DNA of 64,000 nt, from the NCBI RefSeq assembly GCF_032393985.1, contig NZ_CP135918.1, forward strand, positions 5,085,724 to 5,149,723, given 5' to 3'. This DNA comes from Fischerella sp. JS2 (GTDB taxonomy: Bacteria > Cyanobacteriota > Cyanobacteriia > Cyanobacteriales > Nostocaceae). Every line of letters starts with the position of its first letter. The first letter of the stretch is position 1. The notes below the pieces were generated by a model. The model saw only the letters and a list, made by a program, of their open reading frames with translations, had not been told where the DNA came from and made no database searches. Positions 11,196 through 19,702 of the stretch are shown piece by piece. The position numbers and the translations under genes are program-made.

Positions 11196-11816
11196 TCAAT
11201 AATTATTAGCATTAAAATCCCAAAGTTCCATATGAGTCGGATAGGTAGTTTGTACCCATTTTCCGCCTATTTTTTCCCACCAACGAAGTGGATGAGGAAG
11301 TGTCGCTACTTGAATGCTGTAACAGCCTGATAGCCATGCTCCAAAAATATCTGTATGCAAACCATCACCTATAACAACTACTTGTTGAGGTTTTAATTGC
11401 ATATGAGTAATTGCCTTACGAAAAGACTTAGGAAATGGCTTTTTAGCTGGATTAATAGCTGGAATATTTAAACGGTGACACCAATATTTTACTCGATAGT
11501 GACGTTTACCATTTGAAAGAATAAAAAATTGTAATCCTGCTAACTTTGCTTGTGTAATCCAAGCTTCGGCATTTGGAGATAGGTAGCGGTCATCTTCAGA
11601 TATTATAGTGTTATCTAAATCGAGGATAATTCCTTTAATGTCACATTTTTGGAGCCTTTCAATCTCAATACTTGCTAATGTATAGGCTCTACGTGGTAAG
11701 CGATACGGTTTACCATCCAAAGTGGGCCGATTGGTTTCTTGAAAAAATAAGCGTAACCAATTTAAAAGAGTTTTTAACCATTTTTTCCATAAATCCTTAA
11801 GCTTCAATTTAATCAT
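11196..11816 (-). CDS. HAD-superfamily phosphatase, YqeG-like
   Basis: A 206-residue protein with HAD motif I DLDNTI (near residue 66), motif II around LSNGKRHYRVK, motif III Lys in NPAKKPFPK, and motif IV GDGLHTDIFGA (near 150). This is the complete set of the YqeG/HAD-IIIA type (usual length 165-210). Residues 1-45 are an extra amphipathic or membrane-proximal segment (LWKKWLKTLLNWLRLFF). It lies 13 bases from the methyltransferase stop and upstream of the SMR/GT-C pair. In this context a role in dephosphorylating a lipid-linked phosphosugar is an inference. The YqeG family is otherwise annotated only as a phosphatase. Confidence 0.82.
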   Translation of the reverse strand: MIKLKLKDLWKKWLKTLLNWLRLFFQETNRPTLDGKPYRLPRRAYTLASIEIERLQKCDIKGIILDLDNTIISEDDRYLSPNAEAWITQAKLAGLQFFILSNGKRHYRVKYWCHRLNIPAINPAKKPFPKSFRKAITHMQLKPQQVVVIGDGLHTDIFGAWLSGCYSIQVATLPHPLRWWEKIGGKWVQTTYPTHMELWDFNANNY

Positions 11817-11829
11817 TCTTTCTCACACT

Positions 11830-12495
11830 CTAAGGAACTACTGCTACTATTTGAAAATGTGGATACCAAAGAGTCCAACGTAGAACAGGTCGACTCACAC
11901 TTGCTCCTGTTGAGCGTAAAATATTAACAATGTCTTGACTGCGGCGTTGATGAACCCATTCTCTTGCTAGTAACAAATCGTGCAGCTGATTCATCAAAGC
12001 TCCTAAAATTTTTGATGCTTCTATATCTTTAATAATTAATTTTGCCCCGGAATTCATACGGGCAATAATTTTCCGCAGAAAATCATCTTGTTGTGCTTGA
12101 GGAATGTGGTGCAAAACATCTATCATAGTGACAGTATCATAGCTAGAAAGATCCGGGGGAGTATCTTCTGGTCTCATGTACATAACTTGAAAATTTTGAG
12201 AATCGACAGCAAAAGCTTTAGAAGCCTTCACTGCTTCTAGGGAAACATCGTAACCATGAGCAACTTTTACCGACCGAAATTTTAAGGCAAGATAAAGTAA
12301 AGTTCCAGTTCCACAACCAATATCATAAAGATGTGCGTCTATAGGAATCTCTGCAAGAACAAGATCAAGGGGACAAATAAATGGGCGATAGCGTGTTTTG
12401 AGTGCTGCAAGACCAGACATTTTCTGACAAGGCAATTTTAATGCACGATAAAGACTAAAAGAGTTCATAAAATTATTGAGTTGAAAATTCGCCAA
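11830..12495 (-). CDS. Class I SAM-dependent methyltransferase
   Basis: A 221-residue protein. The SAM-binding motif I DIGCGTGTLLYLALK lies near residue 58, followed by GYDVSLEAVKAS (motif II acidic residue). VTMIDVLHHIPQ is the motif IV region typical of Methyltransf_11/25-type enzymes. LIIKDIEA follows. Substrate cannot be deduced. It begins the unit methyltransferase - HAD - SMR - GT-C (gaps 13, 94 and 1 bases), so a modified lipid or sugar intermediate is plausible. The first Met may be followed by an alternative at residue 10 (MNSFSLYRALK). Confidence 0.82.
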   Translation of the reverse strand: MANFQLNNFMNSFSLYRALKLPCQKMSGLAALKTRYRPFICPLDLVLAEIPIDAHLYDIGCGTGTLLYLALKFRSVKVAHGYDVSLEAVKASKAFAVDSQNFQVMYMRPEDTPPDLSSYDTVTMIDVLHHIPQAQQDDFLRKIIARMNSGAKLIIKDIEASKILGALMNQLHDLLLAREWVHQRRSQDIVNILRSTGASVSRPVLRWTLWYPHFQIVAVVP

Positions 12496-12569
12496 AATTT
12501 GATGATTTACATAAGACTGTGAATTGAAGAAGCAGTATAAGGTTTTTTAGCAATTGTCCAGAGTTTGAT

Positions 12570-12660
12570 ATTAGTTAACATAGACGCCCTAAGGGCGGCT
12601 TCTCGTAGGGAACACAGATGATTCTCAATGTTCATCTGTGTTCATCTGTGTTCGACCTTA
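12570..12660. repeat. Two short interspersed repeats in the methyltransferase-UbiA gap
   Basis: TAGACGCC...CTTCTCGTAGGG (12581-12612) belongs to the TAGACGCG...CCCGTAGGGTA family seen also near 36700, 37028, 41650 and 61972. The following CATCTGTGTTCATCTGTG segment (12632-12655) belongs to the CATCTGTGTTCG family. Non-coding. Confidence 0.65.
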
Positions 12661-12696
12661 AAAACAAAATTATTGTTATTGATTTAGCGGCAAAAT

Positions 12697-13671
12697 TTAT
12701 TCGATCCAGCCTTTATTTTTCAGCCAAATAATAAAAAAACAGGTAACAATCCAACCTGCCACAGTCACTAGAATTGCCTTATCTTTTAGCAAAACTTCTT
12801 CAGGTCGTTCACTACGTCCACCTTGCTCAATATCACCTTCTATATAATTGGCTATTTCTTGGGGATCGCTAAGCAACTGATAGCGAAAAATACCATACAA
12901 GACAAAAGGTAAGGTCAACAGCATCCAGGAAGTCGAAGCGCCGCGTACGACCGGGCCAGAACTCCACAAAGCATAGGTGACAACCGTTCCTGTCGTCACA
13001 ACATTTTCCATACGACTGAGTAGTGGTAGAGAGTAGCGCTTAAGGACAGAACGAGGTTTGGCACCTTTGATTTGAGCTAATCGCAATTCTGCCTTACGTT
13101 TTTCTATTGCCAAAAACAGAGCCAGCATAGCGTTACATAACTGAAACCAAGGTGATAAGATAATGCCGGTGGCAGCAGCACCAGCATAAGCACGTAGCAC
13201 AAATCCAGTGGCGATCGCACCAATATCCAAAATCACCATGCGTTTGAGTCGCAAATTATACGCTACTTGCAAGGCAGCATAAACAGTTATAGTTGCACCC
13301 AAAGCCCAGGATTGCCACCAACCAATACTTAAAGCACCACCCAGCAGTACTAATGCCATAACTAGTGCTAAACGGATGCTCACCAATCCAGCAGCGATCG
13401 GACGTTTACATTTAACAGGATGTTGACGGTCGGATTCTACATCTGCGATGTCGTTGATTAAATAAAATCCACTAGAAGCACAACAAAATAGGATAAATGC
13501 TAATAAACTACCCAAGATTGTATGGACATTGATGCTAAAAGCAAACAAAGGTGCAGCAAACACGACAAGGTTTTTTGTCCACTGTCGAGGTCGCAGAGCA
13601 GTTATGTAAGGCATTTTATGTCTTATCCCTGCAATACCATTGCTTTCCACAGGAGAGGTCAGGGGTTTCAT
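12697..13671 (-). CDS. UbiA-family prenyltransferase, decaprenyl-phosphate phosphoribosyltransferase-like
   Basis: A 324-residue polytopic protein. The N-terminal ALRPRQWTKNLVVFAAP and the first Asp-rich motif NDIADVESDRQHP (near residues 68-80) are typical of the DPPR-synthase branch of UbiA, as is LALFLAIEKRKAEL in the middle. That branch transfers 5-phosphoribose from PRPP to a polyprenyl phosphate at the inner membrane face. The product, after dephosphorylation, is polyprenyl-phosphoryl ribose. The nearby HAD phosphatase, SMR flippase-like and GT-C genes fit such a pathway. The subfamily call is from motif resemblance; an aromatic prenyltransferase is less likely. Nine or so helices are visible. 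Confidence 0.8.
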   Translation of the reverse strand: MKPLTSPVESNGIAGIRHKMPYITALRPRQWTKNLVVFAAPLFAFSINVHTILGSLLAFILFCCASSGFYLINDIADVESDRQHPVKCKRPIAAGLVSIRLALVMALVLLGGALSIGWWQSWALGATITVYAALQVAYNLRLKRMVILDIGAIATGFVLRAYAGAAATGIILSPWFQLCNAMLALFLAIEKRKAELRLAQIKGAKPRSVLKRYSLPLLSRMENVVTTGTVVTYALWSSGPVVRGASTSWMLLTLPFVLYGIFRYQLLSDPQEIANYIEGDIEQGGRSERPEEVLLKDKAILVTVAGWIVTCFFIIWLKNKGWIE

Positions 13672-14175
13672 TGCCTTTGTATATAATTAAACAATAATAT
13701 TATTTAGACAATATTATTTAGACTTGTCTAAACATTAGTATTTATATCAGATGTCAATCAGATGTCAGAAATATGGTTGAAATTTTTACCTAATCTTTAA
13801 ATACTTTTTATATACCATTCATTAATTGTTCTTGACAGAATAAGATAATAGTTATGATAGTTACTACATTAATACAGTAATTACTTAGATTCTATTGGGC
13901 TGCTCTTGGAATTAATCACACTTCAAGCAACACAGTTCGACTTTCTGTCTTCACTATGGTCAATAACTGTTACACAGATACTAGTAATATCTCGCAAAAT
14001 GTAAGTCCTGATGTTACCGTCGCAACCACAGGACTTACGAAAATATATATCTCACCAAAAGTTGAGGGGAAACTGCTCAAGCGTGTCTGGGGTGAGAGGG
14101 TTATTAGTAATTGGTAATCGGAAAAACCAATTACCAATACACGCGGTTAATAGAAGTGTTCAAGCGAACATGACA
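13672..14175. other. 504-base gene-free stretch with promoter-like sites and an inverted repeat
   Basis: AT-rich, with no convincing coding frame. It holds a plus-strand TTGACA (13832-13837) and TATGAT (13853-13858) with a 15-base spacer, a perfect 10-base inverted repeat GTAAGTCCTG / CAGGACTTAC (14001-14010 and 14029-14038), and a second dyad ATTGGTAAT / ATTACCAAT near 14109-14137. The latter two lie downstream of the minus-strand PRC-barrel gene and could end its transcript. A small RNA from the plus-strand promoter is possible but not shown. Confidence 0.4.
14001..14038. repeat. Perfect inverted repeat GTAAGTCCTG
   Basis: Ten-base perfect arms (14001-14010, 14029-14038) with an 18-base loop. 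No U-tract follows on either strand, so it is more like a MITE end or palindromic repeat than a classic terminator. Confidence 0.6.
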
Positions 14176-15009
14176 TTACTTATCAACAATCGGACGACCC
14201 TCGCTATCTATGTCAAGCTCTTCGCGTCGAACATTTTCTTGAGCTTGAACTGTGTCCTGTTCTACAACTTTCTTAACTCGAACTTCTTCGCGTACAACAG
14301 CTTCTTTGCGAATATCAGGTGTTTCTTCGTAAATTTCCACGCGAGCTGCTTCACCTTCACGAAAAGCCTGGTCTGCATCGGTTGGTGTAGCATTAGTAGG
14401 ATTTGTGCGCTCAATTACAACTCGCTCTTTTTCAACAGGTACTGCTACACGGGCTGTATCCGTTTCTACGTGTTTACCAACAGTAACTTCCCCTGTCTTG
14501 CGACGTTGTTTGTTAGCAATTAACCGTTCTTCGTATAATTTTAAGGTTTGACTATCCTGGGTGTTAACGTCATAAAGTGACGGTTCTTGCTCATAGTTGT
14601 AAGTGCTGCGGTCATAAGCAGCAGGCTGAGTCATACCAGAAGTAGCAACTGAGCCACGATACACTCCACGTACTTGCTCTTCATAATCGTAATCAACTCT
14701 TTCCAAGTTATCAAAGTTAGGCAGGTTTTCTACTTGCTCTTTAGTCAGACCTTTGGCATAAATTCGTTTGTCAGTGTAACGAATATCAGCAAGACCGACC
14801 GGTAGTAAAACTTTTTTACCAAAAACCCAAAAGCCTGTATCTACTATAAAATAGCGGAATTTACCTGTTTGTTCATCAACTAAAATATCATGAACCGAAC
14901 CAACTTTTTCATTTGTTTGAGCATAAACATCAAAACTTTTGATGTCATCAATGTCAGAATCATCTTCACGATAGCCGGGGTAAAAATCTTCTAGTTTTAC
15001 AAGTGCCAT
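14176..15009 (-). CDS. PRC-barrel and DUF2382 stress protein (AvaK/YsnF-like)
   Basis: A 277-residue soluble, highly charged protein. The PRC-barrel lies at about residues 25-95 (FDVYAQTNEKVGSVHDILVD, FRYFIVDTGFWVFGKKVLLP). A Tyr/Gln-rich linker follows. DUF2382 lies at about 155-277 (LKLYEERLIANKQRRKTGEV, the repeated VRKEAVVREEVRVKKVV pattern). This is the architecture of AvaK, an akinete-associated protein of Anabaena, and of YsnF-type general-stress proteins. Biochemical function is unknown. It stands alone, with dyad structures downstream that may terminate it. Upstream on its own strand (15010-15230) there is no gene. Confidence 0.85.
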   Translation of the reverse strand: MALVKLEDFYPGYREDDSDIDDIKSFDVYAQTNEKVGSVHDILVDEQTGKFRYFIVDTGFWVFGKKVLLPVGLADIRYTDKRIYAKGLTKEQVENLPNFDNLERVDYDYEEQVRGVYRGSVATSGMTQPAAYDRSTYNYEQEPSLYDVNTQDSQTLKLYEERLIANKQRRKTGEVTVGKHVETDTARVAVPVEKERVVIERTNPTNATPTDADQAFREGEAARVEIYEETPDIRKEAVVREEVRVKKVVEQDTVQAQENVRREELDIDSEGRPIVDK

Positions 15010-15259
15010 TTTGTATTTTCTCCAAATAATTCTCTGTTAACTACTATGTTAAAAATATTTATTCAGCTATCTTCTAACTAGGGGATGATTAACTATGATA
15101 AATTTATCAAGCTGAAGAAGTTTTCACTGAGAACGCCTCTATCTACATTGATTATGCTGACTGTCGGAATATAGTTATGGAAATTTTTGCGTTTTGTTTT
15201 GATGATTGCGATACACACCAATAGCATATTCTTCAGACACAATCGGAGAACCGTATATT

Positions 15260-15420
15260 TTGGCATAATGTGTTTCTTTTAACAGTCTCCAAATTTGTCT
15301 TAATCGGCAGAATTATTGGAAAAGTTGATCCCTTCTCGACTACACTTTTGACACTAATATGTCCACCGTGTGCAGAGACGATTTGTAGGACATCCTCTAA
15401 CGCCAATTTCGAGACAGTGG
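15260..15420 (-). pseudogene. C-terminal remnant of a histidine kinase ATPase domain
   Basis: The minus frame at 15233-15526 contains LEDVLQIVSAHGGHISVKSV followed by VEKGSTFPIILPIK. This matches the end of HATPase_c in sensor kinases (xIVxxHGGxIxVxSxxxxGxTFxxxLP). The preceding N, G1 and G2 boxes are absent and the upstream part of the frame overlaps the DUF202 gene. It is therefore a fossil of about 50 codons rather than a gene. Confidence 0.7.
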
Positions 15421-15840
15421 CTGAGTCTGAGTTAATTTCCTTTGTAAAGGAGGTACTTTTTGTCGCATCATCAGTAAAGGAAGACTGAAAAATCCAAACA
15501 GCATAACTATTCCTGCTATCACCCAAACCATATAACGCATCGGTCGATAGTCGCCTTTCTCAATTTGCCAGTAAGCTTGGTTATATCGCCATGCTGCAAA
15601 GGCAATAGTCATAATCCCAAAAATTACTAAAGCAATCCCTAAATTTTCGGAATTAAAAAAAGCGTGTGATGGTGGCTGTTGTTGTGTCACCGTATAATTA
15701 AGCTGACGCAAAAATAGACCAAACCTAGCAATGGCAAAACCAAAACCAATGAATGCGATCGATGTTCTCAGCCAAGCCAGAAATGTACGCTCGTTTGCCT
15801 GATGCTCTCTTTGTCGGTCAACTTTGGGTATTTTATTCAT
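15397..15840 (-). CDS. DUF202 (YidH-like) small membrane protein
   Basis: A 147-residue protein. The N-terminal REHQANERTFLAWLRTSIAFIGFGFAIARFG is the DUF202 signature. Three membrane helices are visible, near residues 25-45, 65-85 and 108-130. Family members are about 115-135 residues. The tail after LLMMRQK (VPPLQRKLTQTQPLSRNWR) is probably foreign, created where the gene was fused to the histidine-kinase remnant whose frame it overlaps at 15397-15526. Function is unknown; the family is often called a YidH inner-membrane protein. Confidence 0.85.
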   Translation of the reverse strand: MNKIPKVDRQREHQANERTFLAWLRTSIAFIGFGFAIARFGLFLRQLNYTVTQQQPPSHAFFNSENLGIALVIFGIMTIAFAAWRYNQAYWQIEKGDYRPMRYMVWVIAGIVMLFGFFSLPLLMMRQKVPPLQRKLTQTQPLSRNWR

Positions 15841-15894
15841 ACATTACAGAACACCTACCCCTTTAAGTATTGTGCTTGCTCATCTCTTGCAAAA

Positions 15895-15936
15895 ATAAAA
15901 AATGTAGAGATCTAAAAAAACTTTACATCTCTACAT
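15895..15936 (-). terminator. Rho-independent terminator of the Hlip gene
   Basis: ATGTAGAGAT (15902-15911) and ATCTCTACAT (15927-15936) form a perfect 10-base stem. Read on the minus strand it is followed by TTTTTTATTTTT, about 40 bases after the hli stop. Confidence 0.85.
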
Positions 15937-15975
15937 AAATTAAAAAAGCGTCAGTGATGTAGGCAACCTAGTTAC

Positions 15976-16191
15976 TTACAGGTTGGCAAACAGACCAAAT
16001 ACACCGTGTCCTGTAAACACTTCTAATGCAATCAGAGACACAAAGCCAATCATTGCCAAACGACCGTTAAGCAACTCAGCATAGGGAGTGAACCCAGTGC
16101 GATCGCCTTGTTCATCTACATAAACTCTTGGCTCGATCGCAAAGTTGTTCATTTTACCTTGGTCGTCAACAATAGCACCGTTTGTACGCAT
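15976..16191 (-). CDS. hli: High-light-inducible (Hlip/Scp) chlorophyll-binding protein
   Basis: A 71-residue protein with one membrane helix carrying the chlorophyll-binding signature ELLNGRLAMIGFVSLIALEV (near residues 40-60), where Glu and Arg/Asn are the pigment ligands of the LHC superfamily. The preceding hydrophilic arm (YVDEQGDRTGFTPYAE) is typical of cyanobacterial Hlips. These proteins bind chlorophyll and carotenoid in thylakoids and protect photosystem assembly under excess light. It has its own terminator at 15895-15936, so it is monocistronic. The number of hli copies elsewhere cannot be known from here. Confidence 0.93.
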   Translation of the reverse strand: MRTNGAIVDDQGKMNNFAIEPRVYVDEQGDRTGFTPYAELLNGRLAMIGFVSLIALEVFTGHGVFGLFANL

Positions 16192-16380
16192 GGATAATTC
16201 CTAATGAATGGGATTATTGCATTTATGTAAAGAATGGTAACAATAAAGTTAAAAAATGTAAAGAAAATAAGATGGGCGATCGCGTGGGTTTTTGGCGATC
16301 GTCAAATAATTAAAGAGTGCAGATGGTAGAAGGAACAAGAGTATGGGGATTTCTCTATTCCCCTTCCTCGTTCCGATTCC

Positions 16381-17052
16381 CTATTCCCCATTCACCAACA
16401 CTAATCTTCCTTCCTTATATGCTTGTCGCAAAGCTATGGCTTCTGCCACAATCTGTTGGGCAGTTAACCCTTCAGAATCCATCATCTTTTGCAAAGTTAC
16501 ACCTGTATGCTCATACTCAGAATGAATTGGTGGAATTTGGCAGTAGCGTCCACCATTCTTTGTCCGTCGCCAAATACTCGGTTTTTCCGGTTTTGGTTGT
16601 CTAGGAGTGCGGCGCTGTTTGACTAATGAACGTACAGCCTCTTGGGTGATTGCAGTTATGTCCAATAAAGCATCTATGACTGGCTTGTACTTATTATGGT
16701 TATTTGCTAGCTTGTATATGGTCAATGGCTCAACGTGTGCTAAATCCTGGGGTGCAAACTTACCAAATACCGCAGCAATCTTGAGATACTTTTTTTCCTC
16801 ACCTTGCCAACCCCGATCAACAAGTAGCTTTCTGTACTCCTTAGGTGAAAGTTTCTGTTTTTGGTCGGCTAGCCAACAGGCATGATGCAAAATTGTCTTG
16901 GTAACATCAGCAAGCGAAAGCACTTGAAAATTCTCGACACTAACACTGTCAGAATCATTGGCTTTTTCCTCAGCGTATTGCTCAAACTTTGATATGGCAA
17001 TTACTTTTTCGTCAACTTGCTCTGCAATTATGCTCTGCACTCGTGTCATCAT
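16381..17052 (-). CDS. Hypothetical cyanobacterial protein with helical C-terminus
   Basis: The likely start is the ATG at 17050-17052 (MMTRVQSIIAEQV), because a GAGG lies 8 bases upstream. The longer frame to 17097 has no such site. The product is about 223 residues, soluble and Lys/Arg-rich in the middle (VKQRRTPRQPKPEKPSIWRR), with a helical C-terminal segment (LTAQQIVAEAIALRQAYKEG). I do not recognise a family. The arrangement (acidic N-half, basic hinge, helical end) could suit a nucleic-acid-binding protein, but this is only impression. It lies between the hli gene and a 390-base gap. Confidence 0.65.
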   Translation of the reverse strand: MMTRVQSIIAEQVDEKVIAISKFEQYAEEKANDSDSVSVENFQVLSLADVTKTILHHACWLADQKQKLSPKEYRKLLVDRGWQGEEKKYLKIAAVFGKFAPQDLAHVEPLTIYKLANNHNKYKPVIDALLDITAITQEAVRSLVKQRRTPRQPKPEKPSIWRRTKNGGRYCQIPPIHSEYEHTGVTLQKMMDSEGLTAQQIVAEAIALRQAYKEGRLVLVNGE

Positions 17053-17440
17053 AATATTGACCTCGTAAAAACTTCCCAGTACGCGCAACAAATCCATCGC
17101 CTTTAGTCAACAAAGGCGATCGCACTTCTGGGTGCAATTCCATCAAGTTGCCACTATGCGTATTGCACCGTGACACCAAAGCTGGTGAAAGTTTGAAAAT
17201 AAATTTACTAACTAGAACAATTGTACTACTAAAAGAGAAAGAAAAAACCCCAGTAATACTCAAATTTTGGGGAAGATGATCAAAGCTTTATACATAATTA
17301 TCCTCTGGGCAATGCCAACACTCATGACTCCACAAGACGAAAATCACACCTATGTCTGTTCTAAATCACAATTTTCTACCTGGAGAATTGCCGTAAGAAC
17401 TTGAAGAGACTTATAGAAATAGAGAATTCGAGGTAACGAC
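17053..17440. other. Gap upstream of the hypothetical gene
   Basis: Contains a CCCCAG...TTGGGG dyad near 17250-17272 and a HIP1-like site at 17118. No convincing gene is present. The small minus-strand frame here overlaps the gene end and has no family signal. Confidence 0.4.
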
Positions 17441-17441
17441 A

Positions 17442-17552
17442 ATGACTTTTAATTTAAGTGACGCCATTCAAGTTGTTCTGATTGCTTTTGTTGCTAGCAC
17501 AGTGTTGTCTTCAGCTATTTGCTGGACACTGCCTAAATCTAACAAAGCTTAA
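17442..17552 (+). CDS. Candidate 36-residue single-helix membrane protein
   Basis: A complete frame from ATG 17442 to TAA 17550-17552, with GAGG 8 bases before the ATG. The product starts MTFNLSDAIQVVLIAFVAS and has one long hydrophobic helix (residues 8-28) and a basic end (LPKSNKA). Size and layout match the small single-helix subunits of photosystems and cytochrome b6f, but I cannot match it to a named one. It is followed by a GCGCAAAGCTTTGCG hairpin at about 17600-17615, compatible with a monocistronic transcript. It could be a chance frame. Confidence 0.5.
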   Translation: MTFNLSDAIQVVLIAFVASTVLSSAICWTLPKSNKA

Positions 17553-17596
17553 GCTATGGCAAAAGTGCCTTTCACCTATCTAGATATAGACTATGG

Positions 17597-17622
17597 GTAG
17601 GGGCGCAAAGCTTTGCGTCTCT
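17597..17622 (+). terminator. Hairpin after the small frame, terminator-like palindrome
   Basis: GGGGCGCAAAGC followed by TTTGCGTCTCT gives a dyad with a short loop, then CTACAAAAATTATGTTT. Resembles the GTAGAGACGCG palindromic repeats seen at 63176 and 63673. Confidence 0.45.
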
Positions 17623-17743
17623 ACAAAAATTATGTTTCCAAGATAGTTGGTCTATTTCTAAAACATGATTCTATAGCAAACGCCATTAACCGTAAACCAT
17701 CTCAAGAAAGATAAAATTTGCTGAAAGTAATTTTTAAAATTAC

Positions 17744-19186
17744 ATGAGCAGCAAGCGTTTACTGGTGCTGATTTTAGCACTACTGCTGATTAGCATTTCT
17801 TGGTGGGGTGTGGTAACGGCACGAACCGGACTTGTGATACGTCAACTGTCGCGTGAAGGAGTACCGTTACTGTACGTAGCGCCAAAGAACGCCTTCAAAG
17901 CACCTGGAGTTTTAATCGCCCACGGATATGCAGGTTCTAAGCAGTTGATGTTGGGATACGCCCATGTTTTGGCACATGCAGGTTATGCAGTCATGTTATG
18001 GGATTTTGATAGCCATGCAGCTAATAGCCAACCTTTAGAGAGAAATTCACTTCAAAAAAATTTAGATACTGCTTATGCTGCACTGGTGACACAACCAGAA
18101 GTAGATGGATCACGTTTAGCTACTTTAGGTCACTCAATGGGGAGTGGTGCAGTGATGTCGGCTGCAATTGCCGATGTTGATCGCTATGCTGCGAGTGTGG
18201 CTGTTTCACCTACAGGCGTATCTGTAACAGCAAACGCACCTCGCAATCTGCAATTGCAAGCAGGTAGTTGGGAGGTTGGATTTGTTGCGAATGCACGACG
18301 ATTACTGCAAGCTGGGGGCGGAGAGAATTTAAATTTGGCTAATGGAATTGGGCGATCGCTTGTAATTATACCCAATGCCGAACACATTACAATTTTGTTT
18401 CGCAATCAGAGCCATCAAGCTGCAAAAAATTGGCTTGATGCCACCTTCGGAGTACAGCGTCCAAGCAACTATGTTGATCGCCGCATGATTTGGTATGGCT
18501 TACATTTACTAGGATGGTTGGCTGTACTTGCAGCTATTGCTTCCAGTTTAGTTGTGCCTGCCAGTATAAGTAAACCAAGGCAGTTAAAAAGCTTTGTTGG
18601 TTTACTAATAGCGCCGTTTGTCGCCAGTGGTGTATTGTTGTTGCTTAATCGTATTGCTGACCTTGATAGCTTAGGCGGCATGTTGGTGGGTGGTGCGATC
18701 GCTATTTGGTTTGGTATAGCAGGTTTAACTTGGCTGATTATTATCTCACGGCTAACAATTCCAACACTACGAGCCGTCTTTGTCGGTGTAGTGCTATTTG
18801 TGGTGTTATGGATTGCCTTAGGAGTAATGGCACAGGTGGTATGGTTACAGTGGTGGCTAATTCCAGTACGTTTAGGGTTATTTCCCCTACTGGCACTGAT
18901 TTGTTTTCCTTGGTTTTTAGCATCGGGAGTAGCACAACAAAGTCTGAAACTGGGAAAACGAATTTTATGGTGGCTCGGACAAAGTACGGTTTTAGTGGGG
19001 GGATTTATCTTAGTACTTTACCTATTGCCTCAACTTGGTTTTATTTACCTTTTATTGCCTTTATTTCCGATCTTGATGCTTATTTTCTCCTTTGCTGCTA
19101 GCTTACTCAATGAACCTTGGAGTTATGCAATTGGCAGTGCAATGTTCTTTGGTTGGATATTGGCAGCTGCTTTTCCTTTAGCTTGA
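17744..19186 (+). CDS. Alpha/beta hydrolase with C-terminal membrane domain
   Basis: A 480-residue protein. A signal-anchor helix lies at about residues 5-25. The hydrolase core spans about 45-245: HGYAGS (oxyanion loop, near 66), nucleophile elbow LGHSMGSG (Ser near 131), and a late His region (NAEHITILF, near 211). About six or seven helices follow from 250 to the end. The fused membrane domain is unusual for lipases and dienelactone hydrolases, and suggests an enzyme acting on a lipid or envelope substrate at the membrane. Substrate is unknown. The start ATG at 17744 has no strong SD. Confidence 0.8.
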   Translation: MSSKRLLVLILALLLISISWWGVVTARTGLVIRQLSREGVPLLYVAPKNAFKAPGVLIAHGYAGSKQLMLGYAHVLAHAGYAVMLWDFDSHAANSQPLERNSLQKNLDTAYAALVTQPEVDGSRLATLGHSMGSGAVMSAAIADVDRYAASVAVSPTGVSVTANAPRNLQLQAGSWEVGFVANARRLLQAGGGENLNLANGIGRSLVIIPNAEHITILFRNQSHQAAKNWLDATFGVQRPSNYVDRRMIWYGLHLLGWLAVLAAIASSLVVPASISKPRQLKSFVGLLIAPFVASGVLLLLNRIADLDSLGGMLVGGAIAIWFGIAGLTWLIIISRLTIPTLRAVFVGVVLFVVLWIALGVMAQVVWLQWWLIPVRLGLFPLLALICFPWFLASGVAQQSLKLGKRILWWLGQSTVLVGGFILVLYLLPQLGFIYLLLPLFPILMLIFSFAASLLNEPWSYAIGSAMFFGWILAAAFPLA

Positions 19187-19702
19187 AAATAGGGATCGGG
19201 GATTGGGGATTAGGGATTAACTTAGCAGCAAAACCATGATTAATCTGTGTGCATAGCCTTGTACGGTGGTCGAGTTTTCATTCCCTCACTGTAAGCGATC
19301 GCCCCTGGGGTTCTAGCTTGAAAAAGGGTGTGGGGTGTAGTTTGAGTACAAAGTACATACTTCGTGTTCTGGTATACAGACTTGTAGTAAGAAAATCATC
19401 CTTGAGAATGAATGAGTTTAAACCTATAGAGAGGGCATTGTATGGTCGGGGGCGAATAATATCGAAATATCTAAGCAATGTTGAGAAATATTAAAGAAGT
19501 ATTAACAATGCAAAATCACAACATATAGCAATTTGCAATTGGATGCAGTACAAGATAAAAAACGAACACAGATGAACACTGATAAAGCTGTACTTCATCC
19601 AAAGGAGAAGCGCTATATTCTCCACTCTCACCAATTAACTTAAATTTTTGTCGATTTACTCATCTGGTTAATCAAGGCTTAGAAATACAAAATAGGGTAA
19701 AT
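19187..19702. repeat. 516-base intergenic stretch built from interspersed repeats
   Basis: 19187-19324 is a diverged copy of the element also at 28505-28637. Shared blocks are AAAATAGGG.TCGGGGA, ACTTA.CAGCAAA.CCATGAT and TCTAGCTTGAAAA. 19523-19593 is the inverted copy of the 4994-5072 repeat. Neither of the two small open frames here has protein-like features. The end of the region should hold the nblA promoter, but no site is obvious. Confidence 0.65.

Noticed and set aside
14011-14523. 170-codon plus-strand frame opposite the PRC-barrel gene
   Set aside because: Antisense shadow of the DUF2382 coding repeats; Phe/Asn/Cys-rich with no family signal.
17012-17263. Minus-strand frame reading MSITGVFSFSFSSTIV
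   Set aside because: Overlaps the better-supported gene at 16381-17052 in another frame and looks random.
19249-19494. Plus-strand frame in the repeat block
   Set aside because: Translation of interspersed repeat DNA.
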